Part shown: in pieces, positions 53,673 through 63,099 of the stretch | How positions within the stretch are numbered: position 1 is the stretch's first letter | How the letters are laid out: each line of letters opens with the position of its first letter | Origin: Halocatena marina | GTDB lineage: Archaea; Halobacteriota; Halobacteria; Halobacteriales; Haloarculaceae | Direction of reading: 5' to 3' | Assembly (NCBI RefSeq): GCF_023276375.1 | Contig: NZ_JALLPK010000001.1 | Span: 3,162,001 to 3,226,000, forward strand | Length of the DNA stretch: 64,000 nt | Made by a program: the position numbers and the translations under genes | The notes under the pieces: model-generated | What the model saw: the letters and a program-made list of their open reading frames with translations, nothing else | Told to the model about the DNA's origin: nothing | Database searches by the model: none

Positions 53673-54122
53673 TTAGGCGTAGCGTTCGAGTTCAGGGCGG
53701 TCGAGTTCGTCGAGTACGTCAGTGGCAGTGGTGTCAAGGAGTGATCGGCCGGCACCCGTGATTCGTCGACCCTCACCATCGGCAGTTTCGACGAGTCCTT
53801 CCTCCTCCAGTTGCTGAAGCATCGTTCGGATAGCGTTGCCGCTGGCTTTAGACTTCGCGCTCGGACGGACGCGGTATCGGGTCGATCCCTGTTTCGACCC
53901 GCCATAGTGCGAGCGTAGGCGTTCGATTCCGACCGGACCATCTTTTGCGACAACCCGGAGGAGACTAGCGGCGCGGCGTTGCCAGAAGCCCTCTTGTTCC
54001 GGAGGCAGTTCGCGTGAGACGCCCGATTTCGTGTAGGCAGCCCACTCAGGCGCTTCGATGTCGAGTTCCTCGGCGACGGCCTCGATGAGCGCATCCGCCG
54101 GGACGTCGTAGAACGTCGTCAT
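53673..54122 (-). CDS. rps19e: Ribosomal protein S19e
   Basis: A 149-residue small-subunit ribosomal protein found only in archaea and eukaryotes. It begins MTTFYDVPADALIEAVAEEL and has PEWAAYTKSGVSRELPPEQE, FWQRRAASLLRVVAKDGPVG, RLRSHYGGSKQGSTRYRV and IRTMLQQLEEEGLVETADG, all characteristic. The start at 54122 matches the family; an upstream extension is atypical. The PDCD5 gene lies downstream on the same strand. Confidence 0.96.
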   Translation of the reverse strand: MTTFYDVPADALIEAVAEELDIEAPEWAAYTKSGVSRELPPEQEGFWQRRAASLLRVVAKDGPVGIERLRSHYGGSKQGSTRYRVRPSAKSKASGNAIRTMLQQLEEEGLVETADGEGRRITGAGRSLLDTTATDVLDELDRPELERYA

Positions 54123-54176
54123 TACGGGTCTATCCTCGCGCGCGCTGTTTAAACACATCGATGACGAGCGAGCGAA

Positions 54177-55247
54177 CTATCGGAATCGAGACTCGGACTC
54201 AGAGTCAGAATCACGTTGTGGCTCGAGATGAGACCGTGACTGCACACTGAAGACGGAGGCAACGATTCCCCCGATGAACGTCGGAAGCCAGTACGAGGCT
54301 GTGCGGTGCAGGAGAACCGCTGCGCTGGCTGCTGCCGGGTCAATCCCTGCCATCGAGACGAGCAGCGCGATCAGGACGGATTCAATTCCCCCAAGTCCAC
54401 CAGGAAGTGGGGTGATGCTCGCAATGCTCCCGAGCGGCACGACGACGAGCGGGATCGCGATCGGTACCGAGTATCCAAGCGCGTACAGTGAGAGCCAGAG
54501 AATACTCGCAAGCGTGATCCAGCCAGCCGTGGCGAATCCGAATGCGAGAGCGAGGCTCCGACGATTGGTCGCGACGCGTTCGACTGCTACGAAGAATCCC
54601 TCAACGCGAGCGACAATCGTCTCACGATCCGGTGGCGCTCGATTCGGAATGAGCCGCGCAACGATCGTGGCGACAGGCATCACGAGACGAACAACGATGT
54701 TCTCGACCCGCACTCTGAAGTTCCAGACGAAGATCGCAATGAGGAAGATAACGATCCCGAGCCCGACGACGATCACTGCTGCGGCCCGTAACCGTTGATT
54801 GAGGGCCGCAGTTGCCGCAATAGAGGCAAGACCGAGCGCCGCAAGTGAGAGCGAGGGAACGAAGTGGATCGCATCGACGCTAGCAATGGTTGCAAGCCCT
54901 TTCTCGTACTTGCTATCGGTTGCATCGGCGATGAAATAGGCACTCACCGGCTCACCACCAGCCTGTCCGAACGGAGTGATGTTGTTGGCGAACATGGCCA
55001 CCGTGTAGATGAGTACAGATGACACAACCGTGAGTCGACCGTCGAGTACACTAACGACAACCCGGAGCAAGAGACCCCACGAGAGGAGCCACACGACAAC
55101 GACACCCGGAAGAATCGCGACGATGAGCGGATTGGCCCGCGAGAGTACAGCGATGATCCGACCAATCCCGACGAGGCTGAAGAGGACAGCAAGAACGACA
55201 ATCGCGCCAGCGAACCCGGCAACTGTCGTCCGGAGATTGCCATCCAT
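54177..55247 (-). CDS. Flippase-like/LPG-synthase-type membrane protein
   Basis: A 356-residue polytopic membrane protein of the UPF0104/lysylphosphatidylglycerol-synthase transmembrane family, with about eight to nine helices. Marker stretches are VAMFANNITPFGQAGGEPVSAY and VVPLGSIASITPLPGGLGGIE. Members are proposed lipid or glycolipid transporters. It lies just upstream of rps19e on the same strand and diverges from thiL. The substrate is unknown. Confidence 0.85.
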   Translation of the reverse strand: MDGNLRTTVAGFAGAIVVLAVLFSLVGIGRIIAVLSRANPLIVAILPGVVVVWLLSWGLLLRVVVSVLDGRLTVVSSVLIYTVAMFANNITPFGQAGGEPVSAYFIADATDSKYEKGLATIASVDAIHFVPSLSLAALGLASIAATAALNQRLRAAAVIVVGLGIVIFLIAIFVWNFRVRVENIVVRLVMPVATIVARLIPNRAPPDRETIVARVEGFFVAVERVATNRRSLALAFGFATAGWITLASILWLSLYALGYSVPIAIPLVVVPLGSIASITPLPGGLGGIESVLIALLVSMAGIDPAAASAAVLLHRTASYWLPTFIGGIVASVFSVQSRSHLEPQRDSDSESESRFR

Positions 55248-55410
55248 ACAAGCTCTCCGACAGTCGGTCGCTTGAAACCACCGGATTCAACACATCCAAA
55301 CAATTATTAAAAATAAATAATTCGGGAATTATGTCTATCGAGTCACTGTTGTTCGTGCACACAATTCGTCGATAGCGGTGGGTTTTCATCGATGCACGCA
55401 TAGGCCGAGC

Positions 55411-56271
55411 ATGGACGAACGGGCCGCACTCACGCTGATCGACTCGTGGCTTCCGCTGGCAGGTGATGACGCAGCCGTTCTCGACGATCTCGTGATATCG
55501 ACCGATATGCTGCACGAGACGACCGATTTTCCGGAGGGAACGACGCGCTACACCGCAGGATGGCGGTCAGTCGGCGCGTCGCTTTCGGACATTGCCGCGA
55601 TGGGTGCTAATGCAACTGCGGCTGTTGCCGTGTACGCTGCGCCATCGTTCGAGGAGCCCGAAATCCACGATTTCATCGATGGAGCACGAGCAGTCTGTGA
55701 ACGAGTCGGAGCGGAGTACGTCGGTGGCGATCTCGACGGGCACGATGAGTTCACCGTTGCGACAACGGTTGTAGGAGATACTCACGAGCCGGTTCGGCGA
55801 TCTGGTGCGAGTCCGGGTGAAACCCTGTGTGTGACCGGAACGCTCGGACGGAGTGGGGCTGCTCTCGAACTGTTCGACCACGAGCCAGAGCGGGCGAACG
55901 ATCTCTTCCAGTTCGAGCCACGCGTCGCTGCTGGCCGAGCGATCGCTGCTCACGCAGGCGCGATGATGGATTCGAGCGATGGCCTCGCGCGTTCGCTCCA
56001 CCAGCTCGCCGCTGCGAGCGACTGTGGATTCGACGTGGCAGGCAGCGCGCTTCCGATCGACGAGTGCGTCCACGAGGTCGCAACCGACGAGCTCGATGTA
56101 TACGAACTCGCGGTCCACTTCGGCGAGGATTTCGAGCTTGTGTTCACGACCGACGCGGTCGAGACAGTCCGATCCCTGTCGCCGACACCTATCACGCCGA
56201 TCGGAACAGTTACTGACGACGGCGTAACGCTCGACGGTGCATCACTTCCTGATCGGGGCTACAGCCATTAG
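55411..56271 (+). CDS. thiL: Thiamine-monophosphate kinase
   Basis: Phosphorylates thiamine monophosphate to the diphosphate cofactor. The 286-residue protein begins MDERAALTLIDSWLPLAGDD with metal-binding AGDDAAVLDD and DMLHETTDF, then SVGASLSDIAAMGANATAAV, VGGDLDGHDEFTVATTVVG, AMMDSSDGLARSLHQLA and VHFGEDFELVFT. These are the ThiL/PurM-type ATP-binding blocks. The ATG at 55411 matches family length. It is divergent from the flippase-like gene. Confidence 0.92.
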   Translation: MDERAALTLIDSWLPLAGDDAAVLDDLVISTDMLHETTDFPEGTTRYTAGWRSVGASLSDIAAMGANATAAVAVYAAPSFEEPEIHDFIDGARAVCERVGAEYVGGDLDGHDEFTVATTVVGDTHEPVRRSGASPGETLCVTGTLGRSGAALELFDHEPERANDLFQFEPRVAAGRAIAAHAGAMMDSSDGLARSLHQLAAASDCGFDVAGSALPIDECVHEVATDELDVYELAVHFGEDFELVFTTDAVETVRSLSPTPITPIGTVTDDGVTLDGASLPDRGYSH

Positions 56272-56654
56272 CGTCAGCCTAACTGGGAGCATTCGAACGA
56301 TCAATCTCGCCATCAACTGCACGACTCAACACGGTACGCGTCGGGAGTGTGTTCAATCAGACCGGGAAGAGCGGTCTCCTCTGGTGCCAAAAAGCAAATC
56401 GAGCGACAACGCGCTCACGCTGCGCCACGTAAGCCGGAGGTGAGTGTATCGTACAGCAATCGAGCAGTCACTTGGTTGGCTATGGTTGACACGACGACGT
56501 AATTGGAAATCTTCTCCGATTACAGAAATCAACAGAATAGAACAGCAGTAGCGTTTACACATCGTATATGAGTCATTTCCCGAGTTCGGTAATAATCGGT
56601 AGAGTAACCCGACACGAGCGTTTAACTTTGCCGCGATACAACACTCATCCGATA
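56272..56654. other. Noncoding region before the R2lox-type gene
   Basis: No convincing gene. An in-frame extension of the downstream gene reaches 56568 but does not resemble the family. No strong hairpin or repeat was noted. Confidence 0.4.
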
Positions 56655-57599
56655 ATGACACAGATCGAAGACACCAGCCGTGATCATCGGCTGGACGCGG
56701 AGTCATTCGCCGGGGGATATTTCCGAAACGCCGTCTACCGCCACTGGGATCCATACGAAGACATTCCGCAGGAGTTGCTCGAAGAAGATCGAGAACGGCT
56801 CATCGACCACGAGCAGACAGCACAGGAGTTTGACGGACTGCGGCGCACGCTCGCACTGTTCGGTGCTGGCGAGGAAGCCGTTACGGAGGACCTCACGCCT
56901 CTGTTGCTCGTTACAAAGGACATCAACAAACAGATGTTCCTCACCTCACAGCTCTACGAGGAGGCAAAGCACACTCAGTTCTTCGACCGGTACTGGCGTT
57001 CAGTCATCGATCCGGTTGCAGAGGCTCGTGGCTTCGAAGTGACGAACCCGACCGATCAGCGCTATTTCAACGACGACTACATCGCGCTGTTCGATAAGAC
57101 AGAAGAAGCAATGCAAACGCTGCTCGAATCTGACACACCGACGGACCGGGCACGAGCGTACTGTCACTACCATCTCGTCATCGAAAGCGTCCTCGCACAA
57201 ACAGGGTACTACGGCATTCAATCGAACTACAGCTCAACCGGCGCAGATCTTCCGTCGGCGGTCGAACCCGTCCATCTCGATGGCCTCATCGAGGGCATCA
57301 CACGAATCCGGAGCGACGAAGGACGACACGTCGGCTTCGGCATGCATGAAGTACAGCGACTCATCGCCGAGGAGGGTGTCGATCCAGATGTCGTACAAAA
57401 CACGCTTCAGGAACTCATGGGACACGTCGCAGGGACGGTCGATTACAAGGACAGCCCGGTCGATTCGACACCGCTCATCGAGTACGCATCCGAGAAAACG
57501 GCCCGCCGGATCGAGATCATCACTGATGCCGACGCCGATCTCCCACCCATCGAAGAACTCGTCCACGTCGATGGGGGACGAGACATCTCGCAAGTATAA
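56655..57599 (+). CDS. R2-like ligand-binding oxidase (R2lox)-type protein
   Basis: A 314-residue ferritin-like di-metal protein. All six ligands of the R2lox family can be placed: E73 (GEEAVTEDL), E103 and H106 (YEEAKHTQFF), E177 (HLVIESVL), E222 and H225 (SDEGRHVGFG). V76 and Y172 sit three after E73 and five before E177, the positions of the Val-Tyr ether crosslink in R2lox proteins. This distinguishes it from class I RNR R2, which needs a radical Tyr; no R1 gene is nearby. It probably holds an Mn/Fe centre. The substrate is unknown. Often annotated as a ribonucleotide reductase small subunit. Confidence 0.85.
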   Translation: MTQIEDTSRDHRLDAESFAGGYFRNAVYRHWDPYEDIPQELLEEDRERLIDHEQTAQEFDGLRRTLALFGAGEEAVTEDLTPLLLVTKDINKQMFLTSQLYEEAKHTQFFDRYWRSVIDPVAEARGFEVTNPTDQRYFNDDYIALFDKTEEAMQTLLESDTPTDRARAYCHYHLVIESVLAQTGYYGIQSNYSSTGADLPSAVEPVHLDGLIEGITRIRSDEGRHVGFGMHEVQRLIAEEGVDPDVVQNTLQELMGHVAGTVDYKDSPVDSTPLIEYASEKTARRIEIITDADADLPPIEELVHVDGGRDISQV

Positions 57600-57792
57600 C
57601 TGACGACCAGCGAATCACGGCAGTATCAGCAAACACGATATACCACGACAGACGCGACACGCGTCTGAACGACGTGGTTCGGACCGAGGATGAAACCAAA
57701 CCCATCTCTCAGTCTCATCTCATTTGCTACAGAGAGTGTATCGATAGCTAGCGCTGTTTGGTGCTATCAAGCCGGAGCGAAGGACTAACGGC

Positions 57793-58935
57793 TCAAACGA
57801 GTTGGAACGGGACGGGAGTAAAACAGAGCAGTCCGAGGATGAAGGTGAGGATCCCGATCGCCATTCGGCGCGAATCGAGTGGATCGTCGTGAACCGGGTG
57901 AGCCGGACCGGCGTAAGCGAGTCCAACAGCGATGACGCCCCAGAAGAACCAGAGGAAGACGGCTTCGAGAGCGAACTCGCGCACGAAGAAGAGGTACGCA
58001 CCAAGCCCGAACAGACCAGCAGGCACCAGTGCGGCCACAGTTTCTTGTCGCTTTCCGAGCATCGCGCGAAGAAGGTGTCCACCGTCGAGTTGGCCGACCG
58101 GCAGGAGATTGAGGAAGGTGACGAACATTCCAACCCAGCCGCCGACAACGACGGGATTCACCCGCATGGCGGTATCGGTGTACGAAAGCTGTGCACCGGT
58201 GGCTGCTGCAATGAATTGAATAAGTGGTGGGTAATTCAATCCCTGAATACGGAAGATGGGGCCCTCAACCTCAACGGGGTCTAGTTGCAATCCGATGGCA
58301 GTGACGACGATCGCAGCGATGAGTCCCGCGAGAGGACCAGCGACACCGATATCGAACAGTGCCTTCCGATTCGGAATGCGTCCTTTCATTTTGATGACGG
58401 CACCCATCGTTCCGAAGATGGTCGGTACAGGGATGAAATACGGAAGACTCGCATTTACCCGGTGATACCGACTCATGACGTAGTGACCGAGTTCGTGGAT
58501 ACCGAGAACACCGAGAACAGCAAGCGCGAACGGCCATGTCTGAAAGACGACGAACGGATCGTCGATCTCCAGACCATACCACCGAAGACCGGCAAACAGC
58601 GTCGTTGCAACCGTGAGCAAAGCAAAAATGATGTTTTTCCACGGGACACCATCGATGCCGACTGATCGTGGCTCGGCGATGAGTGCACGCCGACTCGTGG
58701 TAATCTCGATGCCTGTTATCGGATCGGCCTCTCCATCCTGAACGGTCGCAAGCCGGACCTCGTACCCGTGATTGCGAAACAGTGGCCAGACGTGCTGTTC
58801 TAAGCGTTCCGGTCCGACGGTCGGTTCACCAAAATAGAGCAGCCGCTCATCGTCCCTGCGAGTCTCCGAGACATCGAAGACAGACGAGAACGCTTCGATA
58901 GGAGGCCCACCCACCGGCTCGTCGATGTCGGCCAT
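57793..58935 (-). CDS. Site-2 protease family metalloprotease (M50)
   Basis: A 380-residue membrane protease. A cytoplasmic N-terminal domain (about 100 residues) precedes the membrane part. The zinc motif is HELGH at 147-151 and the third ligand is Asp in LLPVGQLDGGHLLRAM. About seven helices are predicted. No PDZ domain is visible. Substrates may include membrane-bound regulators. A second M50 gene (63.1 kb) has a different layout. Confidence 0.92.
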   Translation of the reverse strand: MADIDEPVGGPPIEAFSSVFDVSETRRDDERLLYFGEPTVGPERLEQHVWPLFRNHGYEVRLATVQDGEADPITGIEITTSRRALIAEPRSVGIDGVPWKNIIFALLTVATTLFAGLRWYGLEIDDPFVVFQTWPFALAVLGVLGIHELGHYVMSRYHRVNASLPYFIPVPTIFGTMGAVIKMKGRIPNRKALFDIGVAGPLAGLIAAIVVTAIGLQLDPVEVEGPIFRIQGLNYPPLIQFIAAATGAQLSYTDTAMRVNPVVVGGWVGMFVTFLNLLPVGQLDGGHLLRAMLGKRQETVAALVPAGLFGLGAYLFFVREFALEAVFLWFFWGVIAVGLAYAGPAHPVHDDPLDSRRMAIGILTFILGLLCFTPVPFQLV

Positions 58936-59151
58936 TAGCGGAATAACGACTCCCGTGAAAATAAATCCCGTGACGAAAGATGCGGCTACAAGCGGAACGC
59001 TACAGAGTGCAAAATGCCAGAGAAGGAGGGCTGGTTGGACTACCAGAGATGCAGTCAGTACACCAGCCTGCGCACACGGACGGAACCAGTGACCGTGAGC
59101 GGACAGACAGTGTCGTGACCGCGAAGGGGACCAGTCTACATCGATGGGCGG

Positions 59152-59418
59152 TCAGCCGTTGGTGACACGCCACGTCGTCGCACTCGTGTACGACCACTTT
59201 TCGATCGACAGGTCAGAGGCGGAGTCGCAGAGTTTGAGCATCAGCGCACCGATTTCCTTCGGAGAGAGACCAACATCGTCCGCGATGAACTTACTCTTGA
59301 AATAGACCTCACCGTTCCCCTCTTCGGTTCGCTGGCGAAGATACGTCTGAAGCCGCTCTTCTTTGCTTCCAGCGTTGAGGCGCTCTTCATTACTGCTTGT
59401 GGAGGGAGTTGCGCTCAT
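59152..59418 (-). CDS. Small winged-helix-like protein, DUF7123-like
   Basis: An 88-residue protein: MSATPSTSSNEERLNAGSKE, then YFKSKFIADDVGLSPKEIGA and LMLKLCDSASDLSIEKWSYT, ending SATTWRVT. The second part reads as a compact helix-turn-helix/wing. I associate it with the haloarchaeal DUF7123 family; the number is from memory. A DNA-binding role is inferred. Confidence 0.78.
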   Translation of the reverse strand: MSATPSTSSNEERLNAGSKEERLQTYLRQRTEEGNGEVYFKSKFIADDVGLSPKEIGALMLKLCDSASDLSIEKWSYTSATTWRVTNG

Positions 59419-59702
59419 TCATTTCACCACATCTTCTCCTTCACCGATAGCAGCATATAGCCAGAGGAAAGCTAGGATTAATTTGCGTCTCCTGACGATG
59501 AATACGGCTAAAAGGTTCCTTTCACAACAGCACGAAAAACCATTAGACGTTTTAAAACTCGATCTGAGGCCTTCAAACTGTTTTATGATTGTTGAGAATC
59601 ATATTCCCAACTCCGTCAGTCATCAGTATATTCACTAGCTCGTTATTTATAAATATTTTCGTAGCGGTAGCGATTACAAATGAATCACAGTTGGCGCGCG
59701 AC

Positions 59703-60518
59703 TCACGACCGTTCGTGAACCCAGAACGCTTCGTCAGTCGTAACCTCTTTTTTGAAGATCGGCACTTCATCTTTGAGCCGATTGATGCCGTCCTCAACGG
59801 TTCGGAACGCCTCTTCGCGGTGACCGGCAAGAACAACTACGAAGACGATATCTTCGCCATTTTCGATGACGCCGGTCCGGTGGTGCATACACACCTCGTA
59901 GACGCCCTCTCTCTCTTCGAGGTCGTCGCTGATAGCCGACATACGTTGCTCTGCAACACCGGCGTAGGTTTCGAACGTGAGTCGTTCGGTCGGTGTGTCG
60001 TCTGGACTGTCTTTCCCGCGCACGCGACCGGTGAACGTTGCGATGGCTCCCGATCGCTCTGCGAGTGGGGAGCGTTTCACGTCTGCAACGAGCGATTCGA
60101 GCGTCACGTGAGGTTCGGTAGCGTCGATAGCGTTGATGAGAGCACCAAGCTCGTCGCTGAGCGGGTCTTTGACTGTTGCGATCGTTTCGCCAGCGTGTTC
60201 TTCCGGCTCGATGGTGATAGTTGGGCGTGTCGTGTCCTCGAAACCATCGAGGAAACAGTAGTCGTACTCGGAGGCAAGGCTATCGAGGGTGTCCGAGAGC
60301 GATCGTTCCTGTCCGGCGTGGGCAGTCCATCCATTCTGGTTGATACCCAGAGAAACACCAGCACCTTCGGCTGTGTATCCGATTGCGTCCTCGAATCCTG
60401 GGGCGGGAGCGACCGGGAGCCGCGAGATGGTCGTGACAGCGTGCTCGGCAGCGAGATTCCCCACGAGTCGCTCGATGAGATCGGACGAGTGCGGGCCGAC
60501 GACGGCGACTGTGTACAT
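59703..60518 (-). CDS. moaE: MobB-MoaE fusion, molybdopterin synthase large subunit
   Basis: A 271-residue fusion. The C-terminal half (about 130-271) is MoaE, the large subunit that inserts sulfur into precursor Z: GAIATFTGRVRGKDS, LTFETYAGVAEQRMSAISDD, HHRTGVIENGEDIVFVVVLAGHREEAF (in parts) and PIFKKEVTTDEAFWV with the catalytic Lys. The N-terminal half resembles MobB, but its Walker A reads VVGPHSSDL instead of GxxxxGK(S/T), so nucleotide binding is doubtful. Its partner MoaD is not in the window. It is divergent from pyrH. Confidence 0.9.
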   Translation of the reverse strand: MYTVAVVGPHSSDLIERLVGNLAAEHAVTTISRLPVAPAPGFEDAIGYTAEGAGVSLGINQNGWTAHAGQERSLSDTLDSLASEYDYCFLDGFEDTTRPTITIEPEEHAGETIATVKDPLSDELGALINAIDATEPHVTLESLVADVKRSPLAERSGAIATFTGRVRGKDSPDDTPTERLTFETYAGVAEQRMSAISDDLEEREGVYEVCMHHRTGVIENGEDIVFVVVLAGHREEAFRTVEDGINRLKDEVPIFKKEVTTDEAFWVHERS

Positions 60519-60612
60519 ACTTCGACTACGCTGTCCAAACGGCTTTAGCCTTGTCTCGCTGTCACCGCACGCCTTGACAACGCTTAAGCGGGTAACAGGG
60601 TTACGCGGGACA

Positions 60613-61293
60613 ATGAGAGCAATCGTTTGTGTCGGTGGGAGTGTTCTCGCACCGGATCTCGACGGTGAGCGGGTGCGATCGTACGCCGACTGTGTCGAAT
60701 CGCTCCTCGCTTCGGGACACGAGATCGGTCTCGTCGTGGGAGGTGGACGCGTCGCTCGCGAGTATATCGAAACCGCTCGAGACCTTGGCGCGAACGAGAT
60801 AGCGCTGGATCAGATCGGGATCGACGTTACGCGACTCAACGCTCGTCTTCTCATCGCCGCCCTCGAGGAAGTGGCCGCGCCAACGCCGTTCGAGACGTAC
60901 GAGGACGCTGCCGCTGCGCTTCGATGGGGTGACGTTCCGGTCATGGGTGGAATGATCCCCGGACAGACGACCGACGCTGTCGGGGCTGCACTGGCAGAAA
61001 CTGTCGACGCTGATCTGCTCGTCTACGCGACGAGCGTCGCTGGCGTATACAGTGCGGACCCGAACGAAGATCCCGATGCGACTCACTATGACGAACTCAC
61101 CACGAGTGATCTCGTCGACATTATCGCAGATATCGAGATGAACGCCGGGAGCAATGCACCGGTCGACCTCCCCGCAGCGAAGCTCATCCAGCGTTCTGGA
61201 ACTCGAACAATCGTCTTGAACGGAGCCGACCCCGAAACAGTCCGACAGGCCGTCGAATCGGGAGAGCACGACGGCACAGAGGTCGTTCCATGA
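60613..61293 (+). CDS. pyrH: UMP kinase
   Basis: Phosphorylates UMP to UDP. The 226-residue protein of the amino-acid kinase family starts MRAIVCVGGSVLAPDLDGER and has GLVVGGGRVAREYIETARD, VMGGMIPGQTTDAVGAALAE, YATSVAGVYSADPNEDPDA and the archaeal end IVLNGADPETVRQAV. It corresponds to the archaeal PyrH type. Its stop overlaps lysS by four bases (ATGA). Confidence 0.94.
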   Translation: MRAIVCVGGSVLAPDLDGERVRSYADCVESLLASGHEIGLVVGGGRVAREYIETARDLGANEIALDQIGIDVTRLNARLLIAALEEVAAPTPFETYEDAAAALRWGDVPVMGGMIPGQTTDAVGAALAETVDADLLVYATSVAGVYSADPNEDPDATHYDELTTSDLVDIIADIEMNAGSNAPVDLPAAKLIQRSGTRTIVLNGADPETVRQAVESGEHDGTEVVP

Positions 61294-63029
61294 CGCCAGA
61301 ACCCGAAGGGCACGAAACAGACGAAAGCGAGGATCAAGAACGGCTTCCACCGTCGGACGAAGACCCGCTCACCCCATCGGAAGCAGACCCAGAGAGCGAT
61401 GAATCCGCAGAGGACCAGCATCGGGTGTATTGGGCCGACACAGTCGCTGATAAGATCGAAGCTCGCAATCCAGACGAACCGATCATCGTCAAGGGTGGCG
61501 TCTCTCCGTCCGGTGTCCCTCACATTGGCCACCTGAACGAGATTATTCGGGGATATCTGGTGGCCGAGGTGCTCCGTGAGCGGGGCTACGAAGTTGATCA
61601 AGTGTTCACGAGCGATGATAAAGACCGGCTTCGTGGAATGCCGCGAACGCTCGCTTCACTCGATTGGGAGATCGTCGGTCTCGGTGACGTCGACGCAGGC
61701 GCACTCGGACAGAATCTCGGCAAGCCGTTGACTGACGTGCCGGATCCATTCGGCTGTTGTGAGTCATTCGGTGCCCATCAGACCAAGCTGCTGAGCAAAA
61801 GCGCCGAAGCAATGGGGGTCCCGATCGAGATACTCTCAAATACTGAACTGTATGCGGAGGGTGCGTTCGAAGCTGTGACACGCGAGTTGCTCGAACAACG
61901 TGAACGCGCCTACGAACTGCTATCTGCGTATCAGGACAAAGTCGACGAATCGTACGTTCCGTTCTCTCCGCAGTGTTCGGAGTGTGGGCATCTGACCGAG
62001 ACAGTCACCGGTATTGACCTCGACGCTGGAACGGTCGATTACGTCTGTGAGTCGATCGAAGCGGGGAACCAGATCATCGAAGGCTGTGGGCACGAAGGAA
62101 CGGCAACGTTCCGAGAAGGAAAGCTCCCGTGGCGATTCGAGTGGCCAGCCCAGTGGAAGGTGCTGGGAGTGGACTTCGAGCCGTTCGGAAAAGATCACGC
62201 CGAAGGCTCGTGGCCAAGCGGGGAGGAGATCGCTCGTGAACTACTCGACAGCGAACCACCCGTTCCGATGGTGTACGAGTGGTTCACCTACAACGGAGAA
62301 GCGCTCTCATCCTCGTCTGGACATATCCTCACGGTGCGTGATGTGCTCTCGATCCTCGAACCCGAGGTGTTTCGCTACTTCTTCACGAAGGATCCGAATC
62401 GGGCCCGCGACTTCGACGTGCGGCGGCTCGATCAGCTCGTCGACGAGTTCGATCGTTTCGAATCCATATTTTTCGATGAAGTCGAAACGACCGACAGAGA
62501 GAGCGCGCTTGCAGACCGCGCGTATCCGATGGTCGTCGAAGAAAGTCGAGATGAACGGGTGCGCATTCCGTATACGTTCGCCGCCGTGCTCGGGATGACC
62601 GACGACGAAAACCTGCGAGAAACCATGGCCCGCCGAAGCGGACATCTCCCTGACGACGCGTCTGTGTCGGTCATCGATGACGCGCTCTCGCGGGTCGAGA
62701 ACGCTCGAAACTGGGCGGTGCAGACGGACAATGAGTACAACTACAGACTCGCCGAAACGCTCCCGGAGGTCTCGGTTTCCGATCCAGAGACGGCGGCACT
62801 CAGTGCTCTTGCTGAGTTCATTGAACAGGAAAATCCAGACGGGGAGGCACTTCAGGCACAGATCTACGACTGTGCCCGAGAAAACGACGTCGATGTGAGT
62901 AGGTTTTTCGAACTCGGCTATCGACTTTTCCTCGATCAACCAGACGGGCCCCGTCTTGGACCATTCCTCGCAGCAATGAACCAAAACTTCGTACTCGAAC
63001 GGCTGCGTCGAGAATCAATCGAGCAGTAA
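61290..63029 (+). CDS. lysS: Lysyl-tRNA synthetase, class I
   Basis: Class I LysRS, the archaeal type unrelated to the class II enzyme. The 579-residue protein has HIGH at 78-81 in SGVPHIGHLNEII, and the second signature as LSSSSGHILT (KMSKS-like). CCESFGAHQTKLLSKSAEAM and a Cys-rich zinc stretch PQCSECGHLTETVTG lie between. An acidic extension of about 40 residues precedes the core. It is coupled to pyrH by a four-base overlap. Confidence 0.95.
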   Translation: MTPEPEGHETDESEDQERLPPSDEDPLTPSEADPESDESAEDQHRVYWADTVADKIEARNPDEPIIVKGGVSPSGVPHIGHLNEIIRGYLVAEVLRERGYEVDQVFTSDDKDRLRGMPRTLASLDWEIVGLGDVDAGALGQNLGKPLTDVPDPFGCCESFGAHQTKLLSKSAEAMGVPIEILSNTELYAEGAFEAVTRELLEQRERAYELLSAYQDKVDESYVPFSPQCSECGHLTETVTGIDLDAGTVDYVCESIEAGNQIIEGCGHEGTATFREGKLPWRFEWPAQWKVLGVDFEPFGKDHAEGSWPSGEEIARELLDSEPPVPMVYEWFTYNGEALSSSSGHILTVRDVLSILEPEVFRYFFTKDPNRARDFDVRRLDQLVDEFDRFESIFFDEVETTDRESALADRAYPMVVEESRDERVRIPYTFAAVLGMTDDENLRETMARRSGHLPDDASVSVIDDALSRVENARNWAVQTDNEYNYRLAETLPEVSVSDPETAALSALAEFIEQENPDGEALQAQIYDCARENDVDVSRFFELGYRLFLDQPDGPRLGPFLAAMNQNFVLERLRRESIEQ

Positions 63030-63099
63030 GCGCACAATCGTGAACGGATAGAACGAAAGAAGATAAGGCTCATACGAGCGCCTGTGCTTGATACTAACG

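Noticed and set aside
58981-59120. A plus-strand Cys-patterned frame (CGYKR...CKMP...QRCSQ)
   Set aside because: It looks zinc-ribbon-like but has no start codon nearby and no clear family; possibly a remnant, not annotated.
59589-60548. A 319-codon frame opposite the MobB-MoaE gene
   Set aside because: Composition unlike haloarchaeal proteins and no motif; MoaE is well supported on the other strand.
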